The notes: a model not told the origin generated them from the letters alone. Positions 26,965 through 36,357 are shown, numbered from the stretch's first letter. The stretch is DNA of 64,000 bases from JAKFWI01 sp031399165 (GCA_031399165.1 JANNOO010000027.1:78322-142321); one strand, 5' to 3'. Made by a program: numbers and translations.

Positions 26965-27834
26965 TCAGCCCCAATAAAGCCGCGTCGGATTGTCCACGAG
27001 CAGCTTCTGCTGGAGCGCCACTGTCGGCGCGATCCGGGGGATGTAATCCACCAACTGCCCATCGTCCGGCACATGCGTCGTCATGTTCGGATGCGGCCAA
27101 TCGGTGCCCCAGAGCACACGATCGGGGAAGCGCTCCACGAGGCGCGCGCAGAACGGCACGACGTCGTCGTAGGGCGGGCCGGTTATGGAAAGCCGCTCGG
27201 GACATGACACCTTGCTCCAGATGTTGTCATGCTCCTCCAGCAGGCGCTCGAACGCCTGAAATTGAGGATGATCAACACCCAGACTCACATCCGGCCGGCC
27301 CATGTGGTCGACGATGACTTTCGTCGGCAGGCTGGTGAAGAACGGCGCCAGATCGGCCAGATCGGCCGCCTCGAAATAAACCACCAAATGCCAGCCCAAA
27401 GGCGCGATCTTGTTCGCCGTCCGCGTCAGCACGTCGAGCGGCGTATAGTCGGCGAGGCGTTTGACGAAATTGAACCGCACGCCGCGCACGCCGGCTTCAT
27501 CCAGTTCTTTGAGGTCAGCTGCGGAGATATCCTCCGCCACAGTCGCCACGCCGCGCGCCTTGCCGCCCGAGGCGCGCATGGCGTCAACCATCGCTCTGTT
27601 ATCCTTGCCGTGGCAGGTCGCTTGCACGATCACGTTTTTGTCGAACCCAAGAAGGTCGCGCAGCGCGAACAGCTTTTCCTTCGGCGCGTCGCACGGCGTG
27701 TATTTTCGCTCCGGCGCATACGGAAACACCGCTTCCGGTCCGAACACGTGGCAATGCGCGTCTACGGCGCCGGGCGGCGGTTTGTAGGCCGGCTTGCTGG
27801 GGTTGGGATGAAACGGCTTGTAGTTTGCGTCCAT
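26965..27834 (-). CDS. ligI: 2-pyrone-4,6-dicarboxylate hydrolase
   Basis: 289-residue amidohydrolase. Metal-site-type motif DAHCHVFGP near the N-terminus, VIVDHMGRPD in the middle and GTDWPHPN near the end. It hydrolyses the lactone 2-pyrone-4,6-dicarboxylate to 4-oxalomesaconate. Separated from ligJ by 3 bases, so co-transcribed. Confidence 0.93.
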   Translation of the reverse strand: MDANYKPFHPNPSKPAYKPPPGAVDAHCHVFGPEAVFPYAPERKYTPCDAPKEKLFALRDLLGFDKNVIVQATCHGKDNRAMVDAMRASGGKARGVATVAEDISAADLKELDEAGVRGVRFNFVKRLADYTPLDVLTRTANKIAPLGWHLVVYFEAADLADLAPFFTSLPTKVIVDHMGRPDVSLGVDHPQFQAFERLLEEHDNIWSKVSCPERLSITGPPYDDVVPFCARLVERFPDRVLWGTDWPHPNMTTHVPDDGQLVDYIPRIAPTVALQQKLLVDNPTRLYWG

Positions 27835-27837
27835 GAT

Positions 27838-28854
27838 TTACACTGCCAGATGTTTGGCGATGAGCGGGAAAACCCGCTTGGCATTGCCTTCAAAAATCTT
27901 CGCCTTTGCCGCCGCGTCGATCGCCGCTGCGTCGATGTAGCGCTTGGTATCGTCGTAATAATGCCCGCTTTCGGGATCGATGCCGCGCACAGCGCCGACC
28001 ATTTCCGAACCAAACAGAATGTTCTCCGGCGCGATCACCTTCAGCAGCAGATCGATCCCCGGCTGGTGATAGACGCACGTATCGAAGAACACGTTATTCA
28101 TCAAATGCTCGGTCAGCAGCGGCTTCTTCATGTCCTGCGCGATGCCGCGATAGCGGCCCCAATGATACGGCGCCGCGCCGCCGCCATGGGGAATGATCAG
28201 GCGCAAAGTCGGGAAATCCTTGAACAGATCGCCTTGCACCAGCTGCATGAATGCGGTCACGTCAGCGTTGATGTAATGCGCCCCGGTGGTGTGGAAGCAC
28301 GGATTGCACGCCGCCGAAACGTGCACCATCGCCGGCACATCCAGCTCGACCATCTTTTCGTAGACCGGATACCAGGCCTTGTCGGTTAGCGGCGGGCTGT
28401 CCCACTTGCCGCCCGAAGGATCGGGATTGAGATTGCAGCCGATGAAGCCCAATTCCTTCACGCACCGCTCAAGCTCGGCCACGGAATTCTTCGGCGCCAC
28501 GCCCGGCGATTGCGGCAATTGGCAAACGCCAACGAAATTTTTTGGATAAAGCCGCACGACGCGGTGGATCAGATCGTTGGCAAGCTGCGTCCAGGCCATA
28601 GACACATCCTCGCCGCCGATGTGATGCCCCATCCAGCTCGCGCGCGGCGAAAAGATCGTCAGGTCAGAGCCGCGCTCGCGCTGCAATTTCAGCTGCGCGC
28701 CCTCCAGACTTTCCCTGATCTGGTCATCCGAAATGTCCGGCCGGGCCAAATTCTTGATGAATTGCGCATCGCCAAGATGCGCCTTCTGCGCCTCGCGATA
28801 GTCCTCAAGCGGCTTTGGCGTTGTCGTGTAATGGCCGTGGCAATCGATAATCAT
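27838..28854 (-). CDS. ligJ: 4-oxalomesaconate hydratase
   Basis: 338 residues of the amidohydrolase superfamily. The N-terminal metal motif is DCHGHYTT, with later segments FIGCNLNPDPSGG, IPHGGGAAPYHWGR and FGSEMVGAVRGID typical of LigJ. It hydrates 4-oxalomesaconate to 4-carboxy-4-hydroxy-2-oxoadipate. The start overlaps the stop of the upstream dehydrogenase by four bases. Confidence 0.93.
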   Translation of the reverse strand: MIIDCHGHYTTTPKPLEDYREAQKAHLGDAQFIKNLARPDISDDQIRESLEGAQLKLQRERGSDLTIFSPRASWMGHHIGGEDVSMAWTQLANDLIHRVVRLYPKNFVGVCQLPQSPGVAPKNSVAELERCVKELGFIGCNLNPDPSGGKWDSPPLTDKAWYPVYEKMVELDVPAMVHVSAACNPCFHTTGAHYINADVTAFMQLVQGDLFKDFPTLRLIIPHGGGAAPYHWGRYRGIAQDMKKPLLTEHLMNNVFFDTCVYHQPGIDLLLKVIAPENILFGSEMVGAVRGIDPESGHYYDDTKRYIDAAAIDAAAKAKIFEGNAKRVFPLIAKHLAV

Positions 28855-29750
28855 GCACTCTCTCGCTCAATTCTGTTTTCGGCGGCTATTTCTTCAAGCA
28901 GCGCGTCCAGCATCGCGCCCAGGTCGGTTTCGTTCAGCGCGCCCTTATGCAGCGCCGCCCACTCCTGGCGCTCCGCACAGGCCGCGCTCATCAGCGGCGC
29001 CAGCCCCGCTTCCTGCACAGTTTTGGCGGCTTCGCGCATTTCTTCTGCGCGGCGCGCGCCATGCTCCAACGCGCGGGAAATCATGTAGCGCGTCAGCCTT
29101 TCCCAATCCGGGATCGGCAACAAATCAGAAAGCGACGCCAGCACGTCTCTCTCGACGCCATAATGGCGCGCCGCAATCATCGATTCCGTCAGCAGCGATT
29201 CGAGCCCTTTGACAATCACGCTGCGGCACATCTTCGTCGCCGAAGCGCGGCCGACCTGATCGGACGTGACGCGCGCTGAAATTCCAAGGGGCGTTGCGCG
29301 CTGAAGATATTCGGCTGCATGGGCGCCGCCGAGCAAGGTCGGCGAAGCAATCCGCTTGGGATGGATCGGCGTCATCACAGCCGCCTCGACATAGCGCCCG
29401 CCGGCGCCATCGATGATGTGCGCTGCCTGCTGCTTCACCCCGGGCGAGGCTGAATTCATATCGACATAAAACGCGCCCGCGCCGATTCCGCCGGCGACGG
29501 ACCGCGCCGCATCCAGATCAGAGGCCGCCGTCACCGCGCAGAAGACCAGCTCCGCGCCCTGCGCCGCCTCCGCGGCGTTCGCCGCCGCACGCACGCCCAA
29601 TTTTGGCGCTGCGCGGCTCGGCGCGCTGTTCGGATCAGAAAATTTTATGTCGTAGGCGATGAGGTCTTCCACGCCGGCCTCGGTCAAATCCTCCGCCAGG
29701 GTCGTGCCGACTTCGCCAAAGCCGATCAGGCAAATTCGCGAGAAGCTCAT
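28851..29750 (-). CDS. NAD(P)-dependent 6-phosphogluconate/3-hydroxyisobutyrate dehydrogenase-like protein
   Basis: 299 residues with an N-terminal Rossmann motif (CLIGFGEVGTTLAED), MNSASPGVKQ in the substrate loop region, and a helical C-terminal domain resembling DUF1932, with TKMCRSVIVKGLE at the domain junction. It overlaps both neighbours by four bases, so it is firmly inside the lig operon, yet it is not one of the enzymes required between protocatechuate and oxaloacetate plus pyruvate. It may handle a side product or a related aromatic-derived acid. Confidence 0.82.
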   Translation of the reverse strand: MSFSRICLIGFGEVGTTLAEDLTEAGVEDLIAYDIKFSDPNSAPSRAAPKLGVRAAANAAEAAQGAELVFCAVTAASDLDAARSVAGGIGAGAFYVDMNSASPGVKQQAAHIIDGAGGRYVEAAVMTPIHPKRIASPTLLGGAHAAEYLQRATPLGISARVTSDQVGRASATKMCRSVIVKGLESLLTESMIAARHYGVERDVLASLSDLLPIPDWERLTRYMISRALEHGARRAEEMREAAKTVQEAGLAPLMSAACAERQEWAALHKGALNETDLGAMLDALLEEIAAENRIERESA

Positions 29751-30838
29751 TTATCCGGCCATGCCGCAGCCGGCGCCATGATCTCGCCGCGCATCAGAAG
29801 CCTTGCCGTGCGCAGCAAAGCCGCGCGGCGCACTTCGATTTCATTGCCGTTCAGCGTCACATCCATATCGACGGTGAAGAAGCCCGTCGGGTGCTCCACT
29901 TCCAGCGTCTTCACCTTCGTCACGTCGGCAATGCCAGCCACTTCCGCCGCCACCGAGCCGGGCGTGACGCACGCTGTCGCCACGCTCACCGCGCCAAACA
30001 CGCCGATCGCATCATGCACGCGGTGCGGAATGAAAGTGCGCGTGCAGATCGCCCCGCCGTTTTGTGGCCGCGCGACCAGGCACATCTTCGGCACGGTCTT
30101 TTGGGTTACGTCGCCGAGATTCATCATCGGCCCGATTTTCAGCCTGATCGCCTCGACGCGCTTTTTCAGCGCCGCATCGGCTTCCAGTTCCTCCGGGCTT
30201 TCATACCCCGACTTGCCGAAATCCTTCGCGCGCATGACAACGACCGGCATACCATTGTCGATCGCGGTCAGTTCAATCCCGTCGACAACATCATTGGCAT
30301 TGCCTGTCGGCAGCAGCTTGCCGCAGCTTGATCCGGCCACGTCAAGAAAATCGATCGGGATCGGCGCAGCGGTGCCTGGCACGCCGTCGATGCGCGCGCC
30401 GCCGGCATATTCCACCTTGCCGCCAGGCGTTTGAATTCGCGCCACGGCCACCGATTTGGTGTTCACCATGTGAATGCGCACATCAGTGAATTCAGAGCCC
30501 GCCTTCACGATGCCTTGTTCGATCGCGTACGGCCCAATGCCCGCGAGCAGGTTTCCGCAATTTTGCGAGTCCGAAACCTCGGCCTTGTCGACCACGACCT
30601 GCAAGAACAGGTAATCCACATCGACGTCACCACGCGTCGGCGGGCTGACGACCGCGACCTTGCTCGTCAGCGGGTGCGCGCCGCCCATGCCGTCGATCTG
30701 ACGCGCATCGGGAGAGCCCATAACCGCCAGCAGTACAGCATCGCGTGTTGCGGCATCGGCTGGCAAATCCTCGGCGCGAAAATACAAACCCTTGGACGTG
30801 CCGCCGCGCATCACCGTGCAGGGTATGGCGATCTGCAT
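29747..30838 (-). CDS. ligU: 4-oxalomesaconate tautomerase (PrpF family)
   Basis: 363-residue protein with PrpF/diaminopimelate-epimerase-like fold signatures: MRGGTSKGLYF at the N-terminus, SDSQNCGNLLAGIGP in the middle and GAVSVATACVTPG near the C-terminus. In 4,5-cleavage gene clusters this family (LigU/GalD) isomerises tautomers of 4-oxalomesaconate so that the hydratase can act. It starts within the ligK stop (TAATG). Confidence 0.9.
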   Translation of the reverse strand: MQIAIPCTVMRGGTSKGLYFRAEDLPADAATRDAVLLAVMGSPDARQIDGMGGAHPLTSKVAVVSPPTRGDVDVDYLFLQVVVDKAEVSDSQNCGNLLAGIGPYAIEQGIVKAGSEFTDVRIHMVNTKSVAVARIQTPGGKVEYAGGARIDGVPGTAAPIPIDFLDVAGSSCGKLLPTGNANDVVDGIELTAIDNGMPVVVMRAKDFGKSGYESPEELEADAALKKRVEAIRLKIGPMMNLGDVTQKTVPKMCLVARPQNGGAICTRTFIPHRVHDAIGVFGAVSVATACVTPGSVAAEVAGIADVTKVKTLEVEHPTGFFTVDMDVTLNGNEIEVRRAALLRTARLLMRGEIMAPAAAWPDK

Positions 30839-31527
30839 TATTCCTCCGGCGGCGCGTCGATATATTTAAGGCCCTTCTCTGCGAGCCGTTCACGCATCTT
30901 GTAGAGATCGAGCCCCAACACGCCAGCGGCAAGCTGCTTGCGCTTGTCTTCTTCCATCGCCTCCCGGTCCTGCGCCTTTTTCAGCACGCCGGCGGCCTCG
31001 GCCTTGCGGATCACCACCACGCCGTCATCGTCGGCCACGATCAGGTCGCCCGGATTGATCAGCGCCCCGGCGCAGACCAGCGGAACCTGCACGTTGGCGA
31101 TCGTCTCCTTCACCGTTCCCTGGGCATAGATCGCCTTCGACCAGACCGGAAAGCCCATCTCGGTCAGCACCGCCGCATCACGCACGCCGGCGTCTATGAT
31201 CAGACCCTTCACGCCCCGCGCCATCAGGGAGGTGGCGAGCAGATCGCCGAAATACCCGTCCTCGCAGGGGCTGGTCGGGGCCACGACCAGCACGTCGCCC
31301 GGCTGGCATTGCTCGACCGCGGCATGGATCATCCAATTATCGCCCGGCGCGACCTCGCAGGTCACCGCCGTCGCCGCAATGTGGCAGGGCCGGTAGATCG
31401 GGCGCATGTAGGACGCCAGCAGGCCTTTGCGGCCCTGCGCCTCGTGGGCGGTGGCCACGCCGATCGCATCGAACCCCTCGACCACGGCCTTGTCCGCCCG
31501 CTTCACATTGCGCACCACCACGGCCAT
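30838..31527 (-). CDS. ligK: 4-hydroxy-4-methyl-2-oxoglutarate / 4-carboxy-4-hydroxy-2-oxoadipate aldolase
   Basis: 229 residues of the RraA-like class II aldolase family, with GDVLVV, the metal/substrate segments GYFGDLLATS and GLIIDAGVRD, and NPGDLIVADDDGVVVI. It cleaves 4-carboxy-4-hydroxy-2-oxoadipate to pyruvate and oxaloacetate, the final pathway step. First gene of the operon; GGGGAA precedes the ATG by about 9 bases. Confidence 0.92.
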   Translation of the reverse strand: MAVVVRNVKRADKAVVEGFDAIGVATAHEAQGRKGLLASYMRPIYRPCHIAATAVTCEVAPGDNWMIHAAVEQCQPGDVLVVAPTSPCEDGYFGDLLATSLMARGVKGLIIDAGVRDAAVLTEMGFPVWSKAIYAQGTVKETIANVQVPLVCAGALINPGDLIVADDDGVVVIRKAEAAGVLKKAQDREAMEEDKRKQLAAGVLGLDLYKMRERLAEKGLKYIDAPPEE

Positions 31528-31630
31528 CGGCTCTGTTTCCCCACAAATAGATGCGGATCGTTATCGTGACGCCCGCTGACAAATCAATGGCCTGCGCCCG
31601 CAGGTTAAGCCGGGCTGGCCTATTAAACGG

Positions 31631-31643
31631 AAATTGGCAATTT
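31631..31643. promoter_or_regulatory. Short palindrome upstream of ligK
   Basis: AAATTG and CAATTT flank a single G in the 187-base divergent gap between ligK and the PGDYG gene. It is a candidate regulator site. No lig regulator (LigR-type) gene lies in the window. Confidence 0.25.
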
Positions 31644-31714
31644 TCTTAGGAACCACAAGCCGCTCGGGCCCTTATCAATAGCTGGATAGAGCGGCGATTT
31701 TTTAGAGTGGAGCC

Positions 31715-32194
31715 ATGAGCCTTTTGGAATTTTTCGGACGCGGATCGCTTCTGGGCGGTCGGGCGAGGCATCGGGAGCAATATTTTCCCTTGCTCGAGCA
31801 TGCGCCACCGGGCGTGGACTGGCATTATGTCCGGCCGCGCCCGGCTGTGGCCCTGCGCGCCTGGAAGGCTGAGCGCGACGGTCAGATCGCGTCGGCCAAC
31901 GGCACGTTGCGCTATCAGGCAGGGCGCGACTGGATCGTCGAACACGGCAACAAGGACTACGCTGTCGTTCGCGCCGATATTTTCGAGCGAACCTACACCA
32001 GCGCCGGTCCCGGCTGCTACCAGAAGCGCACGGATGTCCGTCTGCGCTATTTCAAGCTGTCGCACCCGGCGCGCATAAAAACCCTCGAAGGTGTCCGCCG
32101 CGCCGAACCTGGCGATTGGATTATTGAGGGCGTCACCGGCGAAATCTGGCCCGTGAAGGCCGAGCGGGCCCGCCGCGTTTACGCCGAGGATTAA
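31715..32194 (+). CDS. PGDYG-domain protein with two related units
   Basis: 159 residues, no signal peptide. Residues 134-156 (PGDWIIEG then PVKAERARRVY) match the PGDYG motif family, and residues 72-94 (RDWIVEHG then RADIFERTY) are an equal-length, recognisably similar unit, suggesting an internal duplication. The domain is common in phage and bacterial proteins of unknown role. Divergent from the lig operon; its stop is 3 bases from the convergent oxidase stop. Confidence 0.6.
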   Translation: MSLLEFFGRGSLLGGRARHREQYFPLLEHAPPGVDWHYVRPRPAVALRAWKAERDGQIASANGTLRYQAGRDWIVEHGNKDYAVVRADIFERTYTSAGPGCYQKRTDVRLRYFKLSHPARIKTLEGVRRAEPGDWIIEGVTGEIWPVKAERARRVYAED

Positions 32195-32197
32195 GCC

Positions 32198-33310
32198 TCA
32201 AGCCGCCACCCTGTCGGCGATGACCTGGCCGATTGCCAGCGATGAGGTCAGCCCTGGGCTTTCGATCCCGAACAGGGCGATCACGCCGCCCAGACCGTGC
32301 ACTTCTGGCCCGTCGATGCGGAAATCGGGCTGGGGCGCGCCCGGCCCATGGATCTTCGGCCTTATACCCACGTAATCAGGAACCAGCGCGCCGTCCTTCA
32401 GCGCCGGCCAGAACTTCCGGACGGCGGCGTAAAAGCTCTCCGCCCGCGCCGGATTCACCTCGTAATTTTCTTCATCGACCCATTCGAGGTCCGGCCCGAA
32501 ATGGGCCTTGTTGCCTAGATCGCGGCGGTAATGGGTGCCCAGCGCGCCCGGAATCGGCGGCGGATATATCAAGCGGTGGAACGGCGCTTTCTGATCGACG
32601 GTGAAGTAATTGCCCTTGCCCAAATAAAGCCTGGGTATTTGCGCCGCCGGGAAGCCCTCGATTTTCGCCGCCGCGTCCTGGCAACCAAGCCCCGCCGCGA
32701 TAACGAGATATTTGGCCGTCAACGCCATCGGCTCGGCGCCGCCCGCGCGCACCACCCAGCCGCCGCCGCGCGCGGGACGCGCGGCTTCAAACGGCGTGGC
32801 CAGCGCGATCGAGTTGCCCGCAGCTTCAATTTCGCCCTGCAACGCCAGCATGTAACCATGACTGTCCATCACGCCCGACTCCGCCGAGAGCAGCGCAGCC
32901 ACGGCGTTCACTTCCGGCTCCAGCCTGCGCGCTTCCTCGCCGGTCAGTTCGCTCATCCCCTCCACGTCGTTGATCGCGGCCTGCTTGCCGATCTTCGCCA
33001 GCGCCGCGATTTCGCTTTCGTCCGTAGCCACCACCAGCTTGCCGCAGCGGTCGAACGCGACGTTGTGGGCGTCAAGGAACGGATAGAGCATCCGCCGGCC
33101 CTCGACGCAGAGCTTCGCCCGCAGTGAGCCGGTGGGATAGTAAAGCCCCGCGTGGATCACCTCGGAATTGCGCGAGGAAATGCCAGCGCCGGTCCGGCGC
33201 TCCTTCTCCAGCACGACCACCGAAAGCCCGCGCTCACCCAGCCGGTAGGCCGCCGCCAAGCCTACGGCGCCGCCGCCGACCACAACGGCGTCAATGTCGA
33301 ACTCGCTCAT
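32198..33310 (-). CDS. lhgO: L-2-hydroxyglutarate oxidase-like FAD oxidoreductase
   Basis: 370 residues of the DAO/LhgO family: FAD motif VVGGGAVGLAAAYRLG, RNSEVIHAGLYYP (substrate-site His), LYLGKGNYF, and the closing IESPGLTSSLAIG. Predicted to oxidise L-2-hydroxyglutarate to 2-oxoglutarate, passing electrons to quinone or oxygen; some relatives use other 2-hydroxyacids. The start is set at ATG 33310 (MSEFDID) rather than the open frame to 33337. Confidence 0.88.
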   Translation of the reverse strand: MSEFDIDAVVVGGGAVGLAAAYRLGERGLSVVVLEKERRTGAGISSRNSEVIHAGLYYPTGSLRAKLCVEGRRMLYPFLDAHNVAFDRCGKLVVATDESEIAALAKIGKQAAINDVEGMSELTGEEARRLEPEVNAVAALLSAESGVMDSHGYMLALQGEIEAAGNSIALATPFEAARPARGGGWVVRAGGAEPMALTAKYLVIAAGLGCQDAAAKIEGFPAAQIPRLYLGKGNYFTVDQKAPFHRLIYPPPIPGALGTHYRRDLGNKAHFGPDLEWVDEENYEVNPARAESFYAAVRKFWPALKDGALVPDYVGIRPKIHGPGAPQPDFRIDGPEVHGLGGVIALFGIESPGLTSSLAIGQVIADRVAA

Positions 33311-33445
33311 CAGCCCTCGTCTCCGGCCCGCTTTCACGGCCTAGCGGCTATGTCCTAATATCCGGATCCTAGCCGCCCCCCGGATGGCGCTTCCGCCGCA
33401 GGCGGATACAAAAACCAAACGCCATACAGCTTCAGGGGCCCTTGG

Positions 33446-34108
33446 ATGCACCGACTAGCCGTTCTCGCCGCCGCAGCTCTCGCCCTGGCCAGCTGCGTGG
33501 CGATCGCCGGTCCCCCGCCCCTTGCTTCCGGTCCGTTCCCAACTTCGCCTTTCGCCGACGCGCCGATTGAGGCGGCCGCTGGCGGCTATACGCTAGACCC
33601 TCATCACACGAGCGTGATCTGGCGAGTGCGCCACATGAACCTCTCCATGTACACAGCGCGGTTCAATACAGTGGCGGGCAAGCTCACGCTCGAACCCGGT
33701 GCGCCCGCCCGTAGCGCTCTGACTGTCTCAATTGACGCCAATTCCGTCGACACCGGCTTTAGGGACAGGGACGGAAACTCCAGCTTTGACGCGCAAATTG
33801 CGGAGGTTCTGGGTGCTGCCAGAACGCCCAGCATAATCTTCACCGCCCGCACGATCACACGCACCGGGCCGCGGACGGGTATCGTCGCCGGCGATCTGAC
33901 GATGAACGGTTTCACCAGACCGGCCGTCCTCGAAACGACATTTCTGAATTACGCCGCGCGCACGGCGCTTAGCGCCAAGCCGGTTATCGCTTTTTCCGCA
34001 CGCGCCGTTATAAAGCGCTCGGACTGGGGAGCTTCCAACCCGATCTTTTCCCTGTTCGCCGGGGACGAAGTCGAGATCATCGTCGAAGCCGAATTCATTA
34101 AGGATTGA
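33446..34108 (+). CDS. YceI family protein (first copy)
   Basis: 220 residues with a signal peptide and a possible lipobox (LASC), then the lipocalin-like YceI domain: YTLDPHHTSVIWRVRHMN, SIDANSVDTGF, GDLTMNGFTRP. The family binds isoprenoid-type lipids in the periplasm. It stands 4 bases before the cytochrome b561 gene, with a second YceI gene after it. Confidence 0.92.
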   Translation: MHRLAVLAAAALALASCVAIAGPPPLASGPFPTSPFADAPIEAAAGGYTLDPHHTSVIWRVRHMNLSMYTARFNTVAGKLTLEPGAPARSALTVSIDANSVDTGFRDRDGNSSFDAQIAEVLGAARTPSIIFTARTITRTGPRTGIVAGDLTMNGFTRPAVLETTFLNYAARTALSAKPVIAFSARAVIKRSDWGASNPIFSLFAGDEVEIIVEAEFIKD

Positions 34109-34112
34109 GTGC

Positions 34113-34745
34113 ATGGCCGCACGTACCGACCGCTACACGATTGTCGCCATAACGTTGCACTGGCTGATTGCGATCTGCATTCTCAACATGATCCCGATGG
34201 GTCTCTGGATGACCGACGCGATCAACGTGCCAGAAACCAAATCGTCCGCATACCAAGCGTTCCAACTCCACAAATCCATCGGCCTCACGATCCTGGTGCT
34301 CAGCATCCTGCGCCTGATCTGGCGGCTCACACACAAGCCGCCGCCGCTGAACCCGCTTATGCCAGCGTGGGAAAAATTCGCCGCCAACGCGACGCACACC
34401 CTGTTCTACGTCATTATGATCGGCCTGCCGCTCACCGGGTGGCTCTACGTGTCAACGGGCTGGTCATTTGCCTATAACATGGCGCTCAACGTGCCGACGG
34501 TGTGGTTTGGCCAGTTCACCGTGCCGCACATTCCAGGCTTTGCCGAAGCGCCTAAAGAAACCAAAGAAGCCGCGGCCGTCGGCTTCTTGAAGACGCACGA
34601 GCTGCTGGCCTACTTCACGCTCGCTTTAGCGGCTCTTCACATTGCCGCCGCACTTAAGCATCATTTTGTCAGCAGGGATGACACGTTAGCGCACATGCTG
34701 CCTTTTCTCCGCCGCAAGGCGAACCAGAACATTACCCAATCCTGA
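34113..34745 (+). CDS. Cytochrome b561-type membrane protein
   Basis: 210 residues with four predicted transmembrane helices. Haem-ligand histidines are suggested in ITLHWLIA, FQLHKSIG and in the last helices (ALHIAAALKHHF). Family: prokaryotic cytochrome b561, electron transfer from or to quinones. Flanked by YceI genes, a recurrent arrangement that suggests joint work on a lipid-soluble electron carrier. Confidence 0.92.
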   Translation: MAARTDRYTIVAITLHWLIAICILNMIPMGLWMTDAINVPETKSSAYQAFQLHKSIGLTILVLSILRLIWRLTHKPPPLNPLMPAWEKFAANATHTLFYVIMIGLPLTGWLYVSTGWSFAYNMALNVPTVWFGQFTVPHIPGFAEAPKETKEAAAVGFLKTHELLAYFTLALAALHIAAALKHHFVSRDDTLAHMLPFLRRKANQNITQS

Positions 34746-34785
34746 CGGCTGAATTAGCTGATCGCTTAAATCTGATGGAGTTGAA

Positions 34786-35334
34786 ATGATCCGCTCGCTT
34801 GCTTTCGCCGCTGTTCTGCTCGCGAGCCCGGCCTATGCCGCCCCGGCTGTCTGGAAGGTTGACTCGGCCAAGAGCAAAATCTCCTTCAGCGGGACGGCGC
34901 CGGAGGGCGCGTTCACCGGGACGTTTGGCAAATGGACCGCCAACATCAAGTTCAGCCCGAACGAGCTTCCTGCCTCGTCCGCCGCCGTAACGATCACGCT
35001 GGATTCGGCCCGCTTGCCTGATCCCGTTGGCACAGCCAGCTTGAAAGAAGACGATTGGTTCAAGATCAAGATGTTCCCGAACGCGACCTACACGACGTCT
35101 TCGATCAAAAGCCTCGGCGGCAACAAATACGAAGCCACAGGCACGCTGAAAATTCGTGACAAGACCGTGCCTGCCAAACTCCCCTTCACGCTGACGATCG
35201 CCGGCAAGACCGCGACCATGAACGGCTCGGTCCTTATCGACCGCTTCGCCTTCGACGTCGGCAAGCCGATCGGCGAAGACATCGTGTCGAAGAACATCAG
35301 GGTCGACATCGCCGTCGTCGCCACAACGCCGTAA
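34786..35334 (+). CDS. YceI family protein (second copy)
   Basis: 182 residues, signal peptide cleaved near AYAAP, then the YceI fold: WKVDSAKSKISFSGTAPEG, FKIKMFPNATYTTSSI, ATGTLKIRDKTVP. It diverges clearly from the first copy (33446-34108) and lacks its lipobox-like Cys. ATG follows GGAGTT by about 5 bases, in the same direction as the cytochrome gene. Confidence 0.92.
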   Translation: MIRSLAFAAVLLASPAYAAPAVWKVDSAKSKISFSGTAPEGAFTGTFGKWTANIKFSPNELPASSAAVTITLDSARLPDPVGTASLKEDDWFKIKMFPNATYTTSSIKSLGGNKYEATGTLKIRDKTVPAKLPFTLTIAGKTATMNGSVLIDRFAFDVGKPIGEDIVSKNIRVDIAVVATTP

Positions 35335-35415
35335 CCCGCGACGCGATCCACCCTCTCCCACAAGGTGAGAAGGAAGGACTCACCTGACGGCGGCTCGCGT
35401 GCTAACGCGCGCCTC

Positions 35416-36357
35416 ATGGCGCCCACGCTCCAGCCCACGCCCGAAACCGTTTCCCGCGCCGCGCACATTCTGCGTGACGGCGGTCTCGTCGTCATGCCAA
35501 CGGAGACGGTCTACGGCCTCGCCGCGGACGCGACGAACGCGGCGGCGGTCGCGCGCGTGTTCGCGGCCAAGGGCCGGCCGCATTTCAATCCGCTGATCGC
35601 GCATGTGCTCGACGCCGGCCAAGCCGATCGACACGCCTGTCTGAACCACGACGCCCGTAAGCTGATGGCGCAATTCTGGCCCGGCCCGCTGACCATCGTG
35701 GCGCCCTTCCGCGAAAGCTCGCCGATCAGCGATCTGGCGCGGGCGGGGCTCGATACGATCGCGCTGCGCGCGCCCTCCCATCCCGTCGCGCGCGCCCTGA
35801 TCGAGGCGGCGGACGCGCCGCTGGCGGCGCCGAGCGCCAACATCTCCGGCCATGTCAGCCCGACGCGCGCCGAACACGCGGCCGAACTCCAAGGCAAGGT
35901 TGACCTGATCCTGGACGGCGGCCCCTGCACGGTCGGCCTGGAATCCACCATCGTCGCCTTCCCGGCCGGCGGCGAGGCGCGCCTGCTGCGCCTGGGCGCG
36001 ATCAGCGCGGAAGAAATCGAAGCGCTGATCGGCCCGATCGCGCGCGCGCGCCATGGCGACGCGGTGGAAGCGCCCGGCATGCTCGCCCGCCATTACGCCC
36101 CCCGCGCGCGCCTGCGCCTCAACGCCGAAGCGGCTGGCGCTGACGAAGTGCTCCTGTCGTTCGGTCCCGGGCTCCAGACGCTGTCGGCCGCACGCGATCT
36201 CACCGAAGCGGCGGCCAATCTCTATGCGCAATTGAGGGCCCTGGATGACGCGGGCGCGATGACCATTGCAGTGGCGCCAATCCCCGAAAGCGGCCCCAAC
36301 GCCGGCCTCGGCGCGGCCATTAACGATAGATTACGCCGCGCCGCGGAAGGGCGATGA
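35416..36357 (+). CDS. L-threonylcarbamoyladenylate synthase (Sua5 type)
   Basis: 313 residues. The N-terminal YrdC/TsaC domain (VVMPTETVYGLAADA, KGRPHFNPLIAHV, SANISGHVSPTRAEH, STIVAF) makes threonylcarbamoyl-AMP for t6A37 of ANN-decoding tRNAs. A C-terminal Sua5 domain (after about residue 205; APGMLARHYAPRARL) makes it the long form. ATG 35416 (MAPTLQPTPE) is preferred; the frame is open to 35365. Confidence 0.93.
   Translation: MAPTLQPTPETVSRAAHILRDGGLVVMPTETVYGLAADATNAAAVARVFAAKGRPHFNPLIAHVLDAGQADRHACLNHDARKLMAQFWPGPLTIVAPFRESSPISDLARAGLDTIALRAPSHPVARALIEAADAPLAAPSANISGHVSPTRAEHAAELQGKVDLILDGGPCTVGLESTIVAFPAGGEARLLRLGAISAEEIEALIGPIARARHGDAVEAPGMLARHYAPRARLRLNAEAAGADEVLLSFGPGLQTLSAARDLTEAAANLYAQLRALDDAGAMTIAVAPIPESGPNAGLGAAINDRLRRAAEGR

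Noticed and set aside
35350..35375. CCCTCTCCCACAAGGTGAGA stretch before the Sua5 gene
   Set aside because: Looks like a half arm of a palindromic repeat, but too short and imperfect to call.
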